A DNA stretch of 64,000 nt from Amphiduros pacificus (taxonomy: Eukaryota > Annelida > Polychaeta > Phyllodocida > Hesionidae), in assembly GCA_949316495.1 (NCBI GenBank), contig OX439003.1, positions 24,878,162 through 24,942,161 of the forward strand, given 5' to 3'. The notes beneath the pieces were generated by a model. That model was given only the letters and a program-made list of their open reading frames with translations, was not told the DNA's origin and did not search any database. This document shows, piece by piece, positions 1 through 36,400 of this stretch (positions are counted from its first letter, which is position 1; each line of letters starts with the position of its first letter). The translations under genes were made by a program, and so were the position numbers.

Positions 1-345
1 CACAAGACAGCCAGGCCTCCCACATTCCCAGCATGTCCTGTCACAAGACAGCCAGGCCTCCCACATTCCCAGCGTGTCCTGTCACAAGACATCCAGGCCT
101 CCCAATTCCCAGTATGTCCTGTCACAGGTCCCATAACAGCCTCCCACATTTCTAGCGTGTCCTGTCATGGGTCCCATCACAGCCTCCCACATTCCCAGCG
201 TGTCCTGTCATGGGTCCCATTACAGCCTCCCACATTCTCAGCGTGTCCTGTCATGGGTCCCATTACAGCCTCCCACATTCTCGGCGTGTCCTGTCATGGG
301 TCCCATTACAGCCTCCCACATTCCCAGCATGTCCTCTCACATGTC
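1..345. repeat. Minisatellite, about 41-43 bp unit
   Basis: About eight head-to-tail units share a core reading CCCACATTCCCAGCRTGTCC. Two subfamilies follow each other: the first units contain CACAAGACAGCCAGG, the later ones CATGGGTCCCATTACAG. The array is cut by the left edge of the window, so its true length is unknown. It lies in the liprin-alpha intron left of the first visible exon. Open frames through it are by-products of the repeat. Confidence 0.9.
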
Positions 346-2165
346 TTGACACATGCCTCTCATTTATCAGTAAAGATGACAAAGACAGCAACACAACCTC
401 CTTGTACACAGCCTTCATATCCACCCACTGTGGCTTTAAGATCAAAATAACTGAGAGTATGCTGGTTAAAATAGAAAACGATATAAAGGGAGTGCTGTGA
501 ATCAAATAAATTAAGACAATGAATATGAGATAACCTGGTGCACAGGAGATGCAAATGTTGCAACAAGGTGATAAGAATTTGATTAGACAACTTAATATGG
601 GGAATATATTACAATAAGATGTTTGCTAATCTTGCTGTTATCTGCTGATCCATCAGGTAGCAGACTTTTAATCTTAAATATGTTATTCATCAGCAGATCA
701 TCTCATGAGTTCACTATTGATTTTAATAGCGTGATCAGTCAAAGCCATGGTCTGGCACAGCAACAGATATTATTGCTTAGATTACTTACTATTAGCTCAA
801 ATCTTCCACCTGGTCAAAATTCAACAGGATTACCTTGGAGCAAAGTTATGTCAAATAATAAAAATATTGATGTTCGTACCATGTTTGTGTAAAGAAGGAT
901 AAAGGCCTAATGGATGTTATAGAGATATGATACCAGTCGTGGAACTCGACTGATGGCTAAACACAATGCAATTACAATTTTATCATATTCAGATTTTTCT
1001 ATTAACATGCTAATTTGATATCAATATGTCTATTTCAGACTGTGTTTCGCCATATCTTTAAATCTATATCTCGTCTGACAAATAGAAGCACCATGCAAAA
1101 TATAACATTAAGAAACACTGGATGAAAATTTATCCACAGTTTTGACATGGATTTAGCAGTCATCCTCTGAATGCTGGAGAAATGCAGAGAACTGCCCTCA
1201 CATTAACTGCCTCATGGCTATCAATATCAGAGAACATCGGGCAGTTCTTGATCATTGTAGTAGAGAAATTGTTGAGGCAGTGCCAAGCTAGCAGATATCT
1301 GCCTCTTGCTGAAGGCCTGTTCTACATACATTAACACCTTAGAGAAATCTTCATTTCTCACAATTCTACATATACATTTAGCTTTAATTGTGAAACCATA
1401 TTGGCATAAATGAGAAACCATATTGGCAAATTTACCTGGGATTATATGAGAAGTTTTGGTTTTAAAATCAATTCTTTTGTGTTTGAAAAAGAAAAATTCC
1501 ACACAAGCAATATTAACCTTAACCAAAGAGATATGAGAAATGAAGAGTATTCTTGCTACAGATAAGGCTTAACAAAACAAATGTTAAGGCTTATGAAACC
1601 TTATAGTCTCACACTTAAACAGTTTCTGTCTTGGCATTAATAATGGATGGAGCTGTGGCATAACGCACAGAGATTGGTTTTCACAGGTTTCAGTAATAGC
1701 AAGAAGAAATGCTTGCACATTTTGTGCTGTAAGTGGTTAAATCATACAAATAAAATGATCTACTTCAATTATACAAAGAAGTGCTTCCATTTGGTGGTGG
1801 TTAATGTGCTGCTGACTGCCTCAACAAACATCTACCTCTACCTTGCACTCAAATGGCATGTTGTTAAATGTTGATTGCTACATTGAGAAATTTAATTGGA
1901 GAAACAATTTACCATAAGGTGAATGTGATGATTTGGCATGTAGCAATTTCACATAGAAACATGTGCCAGAAGCTAACAGGATTACACACGTAAAGAAAAT
2001 AAATAATTTAAAAAACATTTTAATCACAAATGTTTGTTACCAACTTATCTCAGTTTTGTTTACAAAAGCTTCCTGTAAGATATACGCGATGTGTGATCAT
2101 GTATTGTTATAGTTGAATTTATTGAAATACTGATATGTAGGTAATTATTGGGAATGTGTTTTCAG
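346..2165 (+). other. Liprin-alpha intron, 3' part
   Basis: AT-rich sequence with no exon I can recognise. I looked for the exon that should encode the residues just before the MAQKED-like block of liprins and did not find it, so it probably lies left of the window. The intron ends in a TTTTCAG acceptor at 2161-2165. Confidence 0.6.
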
Positions 2166-25332
<23,167 letters not shown>

Positions 25333-27285
25333 CATCACTCCATGCGCCTCATACGCTCACCAACTCTTGCAAATACATTCTCCATCATGCTGGTAGCCAT
25401 GGCAATGGCACCAGCCAGGACTAGGAGCATCGTTCCTATACAGAGTCTCAGGTCCTACAGACTTTAATAACTAGCGCATCCGATAAATCTGATATGAGAC
25501 TGTAAGGAGTAACTGAGGGACTGTAGCAATAGGTGGCTACGTTGTATAGTACTGTATGACTTCATAACATTCTCTACAAGGCCATGTATGGTTGTAGTGT
25601 TGTGTGGGTGAGGTGGAGGCCAGCCCTCCCATCCCCCCTCATGTAGGTATAGTCCGCAGATAGGCAATGCCATGTGTATAGTGTACATAGTACCCACTAG
25701 ATGCCTGTGTGTGTGTGCCGCCTTCACTGACTTACCCACCCAGCACCACCTACCCACGCACTCCTCAGTCCTAGGGATACTGGGCTATCCACCCACCACT
25801 GCCCACCCTTGCCAAAGGGCTGTATACAATGCTACAATGGTCAGCTGTCAATGCCTTTTGTCAATGCAGGGCAGCACTGCACACAACCACACACCTCTAT
25901 TTATGTCTTGTAAAATATATACATGTATGTGATAATGTCATTCTCTGTAGTTTCCATTGTTATGCAATTATCATCCCAATTATGGTCATTATGTATTATT
26001 TTATAAATTGTTACATGGATTACCTTGAGACAAAGAATACTCGTAGCAGCACATTGTGGTGGCTAGCAGACCTTGTAAAATTAGCCCATATTTGCACTTC
26101 CACAATAGTAGCCATGGTAACCATTGTTATGACCATGTTGTAGAAGTGACTAGGTCCCATCTCGATTGTAAGCCACTCATTATGTAGACACTTGACATGG
26201 TGTTATGTTGATGGTAAAGTGTGCCAAATTTCCTACACTCTTTTCTTGGCTTTTGACCTCTCGTAAATGCTATTGATATAGTAAAGATGTTCACATTGTA
26301 AAATAATAGTAAATATTTCTATTCATCAACAACAGGGTATATTATTGGCTCAAAGCCAAGTTTTCCAAACTGCTTAGTGGTTATGTAATCCTACTCTTCC
26401 TGACTGAAGATGTTGCTATAGTAACTAGATGTGATAGTGTCTTGGCACTGCACTAGTAGCTCAAAATGCCCACCGTAAAACAGTAAGCCAGTATCTGTGT
26501 ATCTACAATATTTACTGTATCCTACAAACTGTCTTGTACATAGAACAGTGGTCTCAATGTCACCTGATGGGAGAACAATGGTTACCATGGTTGCTCTTGT
26601 TCTTATTGTTAGTCGCCACAGTTGTCATGAGCGCATGTTTGTCCCTTGTATTTATTGAGGGTACATATTCTATATACATATACCGGTATACATGTGTAGG
26701 AAGTTGTGACATGCCACATGTGCTGAGCAAGTCACATAGATGAAGCAGTTGAGATAGGTATGTTGTATCCTAAATACTGCATTTTGCGTGCATAGAGGTT
26801 GTCGGTGTGAGTGTGACAGGCACGTTTCTCTTTTGTGTAGCCTAGTGCACAGCAAGAATGAGATGTACAAATTGTGAGTGTGTGAGAGATATGTATGCAT
26901 GATATAGGGATGCACACCTGACCGTAAGTCTTCTGTCACTATTAATTATTTAACAAAGATGAACTAATCACTGTGGACCATGATGTGCAATGGCAGATGC
27001 TTTCCATTGGTGCTCACTCCTCATATGTAAATACACATAGGCCGTCGTCGTCATGGCAACTGTAGGACATGCCAAACTCACCAACGGCCACACGCAGAAA
27101 ACACACATTTCATTTACATGCTTTAAATAATTGTACAAAGTTGTTGAGTAACTGGCAGTGTAGTGGTCCTGTAGATTTTACTCCTATTGTACCGTGGCAA
27201 TGTTAGGAATTGTACGCATGTTGAATGATGAGCCAGCTGTACAAAGGTGTCGGTGGGAAGTGTTAATTGTTGTTGTCGCCACCAG

Positions 27286-27407
27286 ATGTCACCAGTGAGG
27301 GGCTGTGTTTGGTGAGGACCAAGGTGCTGCTCAGACCAACATTGGAGACACCTAGTGGCAAGTCACCACACTACAACACTGCAGCTCACTCAGAACCAAT
27401 GTCATAG
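27286..27407 (+). CDS. PPFIA: Candidate alternative liprin-alpha terminal exon
   Basis: Acceptor TTGTTGTCGCCACCAG at 27270-27285. If joined from the internal donor at 25258 (phase 1), the frame continues DVTSEGLCLVRTKVLLRP, TLETPSGKSPHYNTAAHSEP, MS, TAG at 27405-27407. The other two phases stop within a few codons, so only the phase supplied by 25258 works. It would replace the last 24 residues of the main form with about 40 different ones. No homologous tail recalled. Confidence 0.35.
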
Positions 27408-29658
27408 CTAAATTGTCAAACACTGTTGTCATATTGCATTCATCGGCCCTGTATCAGCGGCCAGCTCATTTTAACAAATACTAGTCAGGGCAGGATTGGC
27501 AGGTTGTAACAGAATGGGGCTGCAATCAAATTAAATCATGTAACAAATGTAATTAGACTTGCACCAAGAAGAATGTAGTATGTGTGAATGTTGCCGATCC
27601 TGTAGTCAGGAATCAGTCAGGGCACCACCTGTATAATATCTGAGCAACATGAATTATGAACCGTTAGTTGTATATATGTGATCTACTGTACAGAATGGGT
27701 GTGCAGGGCAAGCCATACACTGCTGTACTTCAAACAAGGGGCATAATGAAGCACAGACATGATATGTTCACAAAACAAGGACCATTTTCACATAATTAAT
27801 ACAGTGGAAAGACAAAATATCAAATAAGTTATAAACATGTACTTATATGATGATGCTTTGTGAGATGACTTAGGGTGGCCACTTGCTCATGGTGATTGCT
27901 GAAGGCTATGATTGAACTAGGTGAGAGCTTTCTTCATAGGGGGACATGATCACTGACGGGACCAAATACTGTAGGACTAGTGTAGACTATCACACCAAGA
28001 CGCTTGATATCCGACTGATTACAATATGAGCGCTGGACCAGGCATCCACAGGTCACAAGCACAAATCACAACCAAATTGAATACTTAGACCATTCCATGG
28101 CCAAAGGCCCAAGCAATTCACCATCAATCCCATCTTTCCAACAATATGTATATCTATCCCATCAATTGAATGTGGATCGACTTACATTCTACAGAACACA
28201 TGTGGCTAAATGGGGCAATAAAGTCATCAGGGTTCATCGCCCAGAATTAGTTATCAAGCACACCACCTTGTCAAATGTTGTGATTAACATCCAGAAAAGA
28301 CCCTATATAATTGATAAAGGCTCTTTGCAAGTTGCGAGGTGTGACAGATGCTCCACCACCAGGGACACTACACTGATGCCACATGATATCAGATTGCTTT
28401 GTCACTTGGTGATATTTTGTACACATTTTGATCTTAGAATGTTACTTTTACACATCATCTCATCAAGATGATTTTTACTTTATTTCTTTGACATAATGTT
28501 TTGCAATATACAAATCTTTGCTGGAAAACTACCTCTAGAAATCATATAATTATTAGCATATCTATTAATAAATCTTAAAGTTTCTTTCTTTTGAAAATGG
28601 TAAATCCATGAAACAATGATAACGATCTTTCATGCTTTCATCAAAATTCTAATTGTCACAAAATTATACTGGGATGTTGGCAGAAAAGATGGTAAGAGTT
28701 GAGAGTAATATATATCTGGACTTGGCAAATTCTGGAAGTGGATAAACATGATATCAATATCTCATGAGGTGTTGATAATAATGGACAAGGGGCTGATTGT
28801 CATATCTGTTGGCACAGGGGCCTGAAACCACTCTACTGTGAGGGCAATCAAATCACATCTAACTTTTAATAAATCCACCTACAAGCTTTTGTCTAAATTT
28901 CCCATGCAAGATAATGATGTGGGTAACTACTTCTTGTAGTCATTGTTGTACTAACATGCATCCCACAAAGAGAGCCTCATACAGGGCCACACAATTGACC
29001 TGCTGTTGACAGACTCTAAATCTGCTCTGCACATCTGACATATTACCAGGATCATTAGTTTATGTCTTGACAACATACATTAAAGCTAGTCAGTCATGAT
29101 CAATTTGAACAAAAACTGAAGAGGTACAACTCTGCAGACATCAATTTGTGTGCTGTAGGGATGTGCAGATTTCTAGCTAACATGAAAGGATTATATCTGT
29201 GCCATCATAGTCAGAGGAACACCCTGTCCTATGTTTACTATTACATAATGTTTATACTGTTATGCTTTGATGTGGCACCAAGTCCTCAAAGTGCTCTGAC
29301 AGACCATTGACCACAAGTTGGGTGGTGTATGTAATAGCAGAGGGAAGGTCAGAGGGTAGATGTGGGTACCCCAGGTGGCATGACATAATACCAAATAACA
29401 CATACAGAAGACAGGACTATCATTCCACAATGATCAATGATTCTTGATCTTTTGAGCAACATGAGTTTGTCGACTTGAATATTGGATAAAATATGATTCA
29501 TCTTAACATCATTGGTAACCATTTATGAAAATAAATTTATAGAAAATATGCTTAGAGTGTATTGTCCAGACATATCCCATTTTTTTTATAGGGAAACATG
29601 CAGACATGAAGGAATCCATTAAGTCATTCATGCTTTTCTGATAAGTGTACGGAGTAGA

Positions 29659-29710
29659 TTTGACTGAGCTTCATCCCCCTTCCTGATAGACCCCCAAAGC
29701 ATTAAAAGGT
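29659..29710. repeat. Short dispersed repeat, copy 1
   Basis: TTGACTGAGCTTCA followed by a C-run, then GACCC and AGCAT resembles 39992-40040. It shows that some of the intergenic DNA derives from a repeat family; class unknown. Confidence 0.4.
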
Positions 29711-32266
29711 TCATAAAGGATGGTAACAGTCAAGGGGTAGATTACAAATAGACATATATGCATTAGTTCTGATTTATCTGATTCTGATTATAACAAGTAC
29801 AAGGGGACTGATTGAAATGGTTGATAGAAACAATAAAGTCATTAATTACACAACTCACCATAGGTGGGCCTCATCAACACCATCAATAGATTAGCGGGTA
29901 AGGAAAGTTCAGATAGATGGGTTTCTTCCAGTTTATCAAGACAGAAGGACAGGACATGCTATAGATGGGATTGATAGAATTGTTGGAATTTATAGGAAGT
30001 TGTCAAAGATGGAATTGTTAAGATACATCCTATTCTTCTCATTTCTAGAAATATGGGGTTGACCAGATAGCTGTAGTAAAATGTACAGAGCTTGTGGACT
30101 GTGCAGGTCTGTACATAGACTACTTGCTGACGGTATGATCAATATTGAATTATATTGGTTCATGGGATAGATGGAATTGTTGGAATTGATGGACACACAC
30201 AGATAATTTGTTCAAATTGATCAAAGTCTTCTCCTTTATAGAATACAACCATATTTCTAGATAAATATAACATATAAGATAGATCTGATTTATCAAATTT
30301 CTTCAGTACACTTCAATCAATTGTTGGAATTGATATATGTGTTGTTGGAATTGATGGGATTGTTGGAAAATAGAGGGGGGCATTGGCCATGCCTCCCGAA
30401 TGGGAAGTAATCTATGTCATATTTTGAGTATGTTAATTGGTAACATTTACATAGTAGTGCAGTTATCTGAGGGTTGACAGTGCCTAGTGTGGCAGATGAG
30501 GATAGCAAGCGTTTAATATTGAGGGGGCATGCTTTGAGTCAGTGTGTGGACAGATCCCTTTGCCTCTTTGTTACATGTGATAGAGACAACTTCTATTGTG
30601 CCTCAACCGAGGAGTTTCATGGTTTGATATTCTAGCAATAAACCAGCGGGTAAATATGTATTTCTCTCGCGGTGATCTGCCACACATGAAACTCTTAACA
30701 TTGATAAACAGAATAACAACAAACAGAATGGACTTAAAATTATATTTAAGCAAAGACATAAAGGCTTCCCAAGGTTATTATTTTCAGAATAAGTAATTAT
30801 ACATATCATGTCTGTTTTTCTATTTTGCTACCTTTTTGAGTACAAAAAAATGATTTATTGTATTAAACACAGAACATATTTAGCAAGGGTTTGATACACT
30901 GTGACATATGCCTAGACTATTGTCATGATCCAAGTGCATTGAAGCATCACCTCATCATCATCCCCATAAACCTCATCATCATCCCCATAAACCTCATCAT
31001 CATCAACATCATTAATTGTATTCATTAATATGTTTTGTGTAAAAATGAGAATATGGTGATTCAATATACAGACACCAGGTGGCAGCATTCACCAGGTATG
31101 GGCATTATACAGCCTATGTGTCTAATATGCATTTACCATCACATGTAATATGAAGTACATAATAGACTGATTCTGACATCTACAGAGCTTTAATACTTGT
31201 CAAATATCCTTTTTGTGTGTTGAATCACGTGTGGGTCAGAATACTGTCAGTCAAATCAAGTTGTGTATAATATTAGAGAATGAAATCACAGGTGTGAAAG
31301 TTAACACAGCAAATGTTTTGAGGTGAAATGTTATTTAGATTCCAGGAAATACCAGTGAATGATTACTGATCTCTGTGTGAGTGAATTATGAGACGCAGCC
31401 AGTCTGGACCAAAGGGTGGCATGACAGTAACAATGTTATTTTGTATGGTATGATGATAAAGTATAGTTAACAAATGATTTGACAAAATCTAAGCTTATGT
31501 TTTGATATGAAGTTTGCAGTGAGATGTTCTCTGGGAGTAGGATACTGTAGAGGACAAGGGTATGGGGCACACGGGGGAAGTCTCTGCACCTTTGTTCTGT
31601 TCAGTTCAATGGGGCCAATATTTAATGAGGGGTAAACTTATACCAATGAAAACATGGTTCCAAAGAAGCAATGTAGGGTGATTTTCCAAAGAGATAATTT
31701 GATGTGATATGTGGTATGAGTGGGAAATCTTTGGTGACTTTATAAGATCACAGAATGCAAGCACAGTTGCATATACTTGTATCATTCCAAACAGTGTATA
31801 CCTCAAGGATTATCACAACGTTGTGCATCAACCAAGTGAGTATAGATGGCAGTGTGAGTGCACAGATGAAGAGACGGATAATTATCATCACACCATTCTC
31901 TACGATATAATCAAATCAAGGCCGAATCCTAGTGTATCATTGCATTATATATAATTATATATTTTTTCCATATTGTTGGCATTTCTCATCAGTCATCATC
32001 ACAGTGTATCAAAGCATGTCATTATTCATGAAGTACCCAGCCAGGTGATGTTTGAGCAGTGTATGGACTTGGCCAGATGCAGCCAATGCTGAGCCTGATT
32101 TTTGTCACAGAAGCACACCAAGAGTTTCCTGTGGCAGTGTGGAGAAGATTCATGCCACCGCAGCAGCCCACTGTTGTCTGTTAATGTCTTGTGCTGCAAT
32201 TTTCACACTGGTCATCCAAGCCGCACAGACAGTGGTGCCACCTTTGATCATAATCTGCGATGATGG

Positions 32267-32280
32267 CCACTAGGTGGCGC
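32267..32280 (+). promoter_or_regulatory. CTCF-type motif
   Basis: CCACTAGGTGGCGC matches the bilaterian CTCF core CCASYAGRKGGCRS at all 14 positions. It lies close to the last + strand AATAAA of the liprin side, in front of the intergenic region. Binding is inferred from the motif only. Confidence 0.4.
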
Positions 32281-33333
32281 CACGTGTATGCTGGATGGAC
32301 CGAGTGTGCAGTTTTCCACCGATAAGTTTCCTCTGTAAATTAGCTAGTCGTGAGTACTGTATGTAGCGAGGAGAGAGAACATATATAGACAAGTCAACAA
32401 TATATCTATACAGTGTTGATTTATAATGACTGAATACAAACATCCTCTCAAACACAGTCACACTATGACTGATTTATATATAAATGAATATATATGACTG
32501 AGAGAATAAAACAGTAAGTTATTTCATATATTTTGGTGTTTGTTTCATTACTTTTCATGTACAATGATATTATTGCATTTAAAAAGTTTAAATAGCCCAC
32601 TATTAACTATTGAATGATTAAGAGTTTACCATTTGGAATATAGTTTTTCAAATATGACAAGCGGTATTTTAATTTCTGCTGATGAGTGGCTTGCCTCCCC
32701 AACGCTATCAACTCAATATTTTCTTGAATAAAAGAATTTTTTTTTTCATTTTTGGCCCCATTTCTTCCTTGAGCGTTAATCACTATCCCAGATACACATT
32801 TGTCCCAACACTGAATCACCAAATGCATGCTTAATTCTGAATACACATTAATCTTGAAGTAAAAAAAAAATCATACACTCATGAATACCAAAATTAAAAA
32901 CATTCCTAAATATTTAAGGCTCGGCTTGGAAAGTCTGCAAAGATGCATTGGTGATTCATTAAGCAGTTCATACGTTCCACAGTTTTAAATGCAGTCATTC
33001 AATTTCACTGCAGCTGTGAACAAATATTTCAGTTGAATTCTTTCAGTTAAATTTCTAATGAAATAAAGGATAACTTGACACCCGTTAAACCTTAATCAAA
33101 ATATGAAAATATTTTGTAATATTTTAAGTATGTTTAAATATCAAAATATATAAACACTTTATTTTAGAGCCAATACTTTTCATGTTTTCCATCCTTTTTT
33201 TTAAAGAGATCGCTCTTCCATTAGTTCCATAATTTCTGATCATTGCTGATTTTATATAATCTGAATTACAAAGGTTGTTCTCCACCAATTCCTCCCCTTA
33301 GTGTAGATACGGCGGCAGCTTGAACCATAGATT

Positions 33334-33431
33334 TAATCCCGAGTCACAAAGCCTAACGCTGCATCCTTTACATTAATCCTCAGCTTAATCGTGTAACGTA
33401 TACGTTAATCCCCAGTCGCTAAGCTTAATCT
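33334..33431 (+). promoter_or_regulatory. Cluster of five TTAATC homeodomain-type sites
   Basis: TAATCC at 33334, 33374 and 33406, TAATCG at 33386 and TAATCT at 33426, all on the + strand, three of them TAATCC, the classic K50 homeodomain (Otx/Pitx/Gsc) site. The last three are spaced exactly 20 bp apart. A perfect 14-bp palindrome TAACGTATACGTTA (33394-33407) lies inside. Function is inference. Confidence 0.35.
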
Positions 33432-36400
33432 TATATCAATTGATCAGGATAGTCGACATTTTAAAAAATTATGTGCGATAAATAAATCCTACTGATTCTA
33501 CATCTTTATAATTTAACTTTTTTGTGTCACAAGATTGTTTTCATCTGAGTATGGAAATTCATTTGGTCCATTTCTGAATTCCAGTTTCCAGTTATACCCT
33601 TTTATTTATATTAGCAAATCAACAAAAATATGAGTTTACATCTGAAAAAAAAAGATAAAAAACTTTCCATAAGTGATGTAAAAAAAAGTGATGTATTGAC
33701 TAAGTGTATATTCGGTAGACATATTGATATCAGTTTTCTATTTCAGTCAATTATTGCCCATGTTACATCTCCATATGGTGCCAAACTCCCGCCAGTTCTA
33801 TTCTATCCATGGATGAGGATATAATGCAATTGTTTTCTGCAATTATTCTCTGTTTTTTAAAAAGTAATTTGGAACAATCAACCAACATACTGAGCCTTGA
33901 CAACGTGGATTAAGATAAAGGTTGGTTGTTGTTTTCAGAAAGAATATAGAACAAAATTGGACAAGGCTAGGAAGTTGTCAAACTTAAATCGACTCTGAAG
34001 CATTCCGTTTGATTATGACCTGAAATAAATAAAGGTGTTCATATTTTGTAAGGATATGCAATACATTGGTAATTTTTCAATAAATCAAGAATTATATGGA
34101 TATGGTTGCCCGGATGTTCATTTGTTAGCATGATAATCTGCATCGAGGGAGGTTTCAATGAGAGACCGGGCGCAAGGTTCAGCTGAGCAGATTTGCGTGC
34201 AGCCATTGCCATTTCACATTCACACTTATCTTCACCAAATGCACAGAGCCAATGTCCTGCGCTTTTCTACTATTGTAAACCTTTTAGTACAATTAAATAA
34301 TGCTAATTACAGTGTCCTTCAAAAGCAAGGGTGGACAAAAGTCGGACAAAAGCATCTGGTGTGCAGCTGCAGGGTCTGGGTTCGCTCACCCAGAGATAGG
34401 CTGATTGATAGAGAGAAAGCCTATGACAACATTGTACTGCTGAATAACAACATATTGTCACACACAATCAAATGTTCTTTTTCAACAAGTGAACAGTCGG
34501 GGTTATTGCGGGTTATCAACACACAACACGCTGAAAGCCTTGAACGTTTCTCAACATTGAATGGGTTCAAGAGAGTGGCGAACATGAAACACGCCTGGAA
34601 TAAAAGACACCTAATCATATCTCATCCAAATGCATTCATCTACACAAAAAATGCGCATGATATTGGTGCTAGACGTTTACGCCCATTCTATACAATAGCG
34701 GACATCCTTGTCATAACACAAAAAACTCATTGACCTGTATCTCTGTGAAAATCTAAAATATCATTTCTTAAACATTGCAGTCTATCACAATACATGCAAG
34801 ACAAATTTTAAAAAAGCAGTAGGTCGTTTGGTGGTTTATTATTATTATCATTATATGTTTAAGATATAAATCTCAACTGCAACTCAGTAGCTGAATATGT
34901 TCCTATGATTAATTGGCATTTCCAGGCAGATAATATCAGACTAGTTCTTCTGATGAATGAGAGCTGCCGCGTGGGGGCAGCACTATGTCATTCCGCATTT
35001 GCATGAGATGAATTAGTATATCAAATATATCATTTTATGGATATCATGTCACCATAAACATCACATAACGTTGCACTTTTGAAGAAAAAAATTAAGACTG
35101 TCTCATAAATCACAAATAAATAAGATATAATGCTTGCGAAAAACTTGTGGCGTCTCCCTAAATACACTGCATCATGAGATGTGAACTGAAATTCTGCTTA
35201 TTTTTCATTTAGTCTAATTTTTACATCATTTATCAGTGAAGGACAGACAATTAAACCATCTTGTGACATTAGAAGGTAATTTTAATGACAAGTTTGAGAT
35301 GTGCACAGAGAAGTGTTTGTGTAGAGAGATGAAGGGAATGGGTGGTTGGCATGACTCGCGCCAGACACCTCCCGCCCCGGGGTATCCACGTCTACCCCCG
35401 TCACATGCGCACCCTCTCCAAACCTTTGTCCTCTTTTGTAATTCATACTATTAGAAGCATTAATGACACTTTTCTTTTCAAACTCTTGGCATGAAAATCT
35501 TAGTAGCAAGCCTCATGCATGCTTGCTTTGGTGTGCATTGTCAACTTTTTTTGTAAAAATAACAAGATTTCTCAGTTACCCTCGGGGAAAATTCATTAGA
35601 CTATGATTTGGAGAGATAATTGATAATTGACGTTTGTAAGATAACACCGACTAGCTGGGACATATTGCTTTACACAAAGTAAACAATGCAAAAAATAAAT
35701 CATATTATGAGTTTCATTCAGGTAATTTATTCTTTTTTAATCTATGTGTTTAAAAATGTAACAATTCTCCATGAATGTACAATGAGCTTTCTGATAAAAA
35801 AAACCGAAATAGAATGTTATATTATGTCACCCATACATCACAAGATATAACATTAGATGCTCTGTATCCCTGAAATCAAACAACTACTAAATAGTTTACA
35901 CGACACCACAGAAAGATCAAAGGTTAATTGCAGATATGCTGATATGCTTCCAGCACCAAAAGTCTCTCAAATCGCAAATGTTGAACAATCTACATAATTC
36001 ATTATAAAAAAACTACCTTGAATTATATATATTCTTTTCAAAATGGTGATAATATTCTTGACATAGATCTGATAATACGAAAGGTCAATAAAATTAAGTA
36101 TTTTAAAATGTATCATGTTAAGTTGGCGCTTTACTGTTATCACTAATTTGAATTTGAAATTTGATTTAAAAAAAGTAAAATGGGGTCTTTAAGCTTTTAT
36201 CATATGACAACTACACGAAGAAAAGATTATGAATAAATTATTTGGTTGCACTTCTTTCACTGTTCTTTGGGTGGCTCTCTAATTTTTTTTGTTTTGTTCC
36301 CAACCCAAATCATCTATTCCTTCCAGTAGAATAGAGGTCCGGAATCCAGTCTTTCTACATACTTTTGTGATAGATTAATATACCATTGATAATTCTAGAC

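Larger units (their letters stand above)
25333..32530 (+). other. Liprin-alpha 3' UTR passing into intergenic DNA
   Basis: No convincing coding exon except the alternative terminal exon candidate at 27286-27407. AATAAA hexamers on the + strand include 28217-28222 and 32505-32510; I cannot tell which, if any, ends the transcript. A three-copy CCTCATCATCATCCCCATAAA-type 21-bp repeat is at about 30953-31012. CTCF-like motifs lie at 31072-31085 and 32267-32280. Confidence 0.4.

Noticed and set aside
157-505. Overlapping Ser/His/Leu-rich frames at the left edge
   Set aside because: Products of the 41-43 bp minisatellite; no liprin similarity.
28097-28471. 124-codon frame downstream of liprin
   Set aside because: No family resemblance, no splice context in the liprin frame; probably chance in 3' UTR or intergenic DNA.
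34370-34400. GGTTCGCTC as a tRNA B box
   Set aside because: The box is incomplete and no A box lies at a suitable distance.
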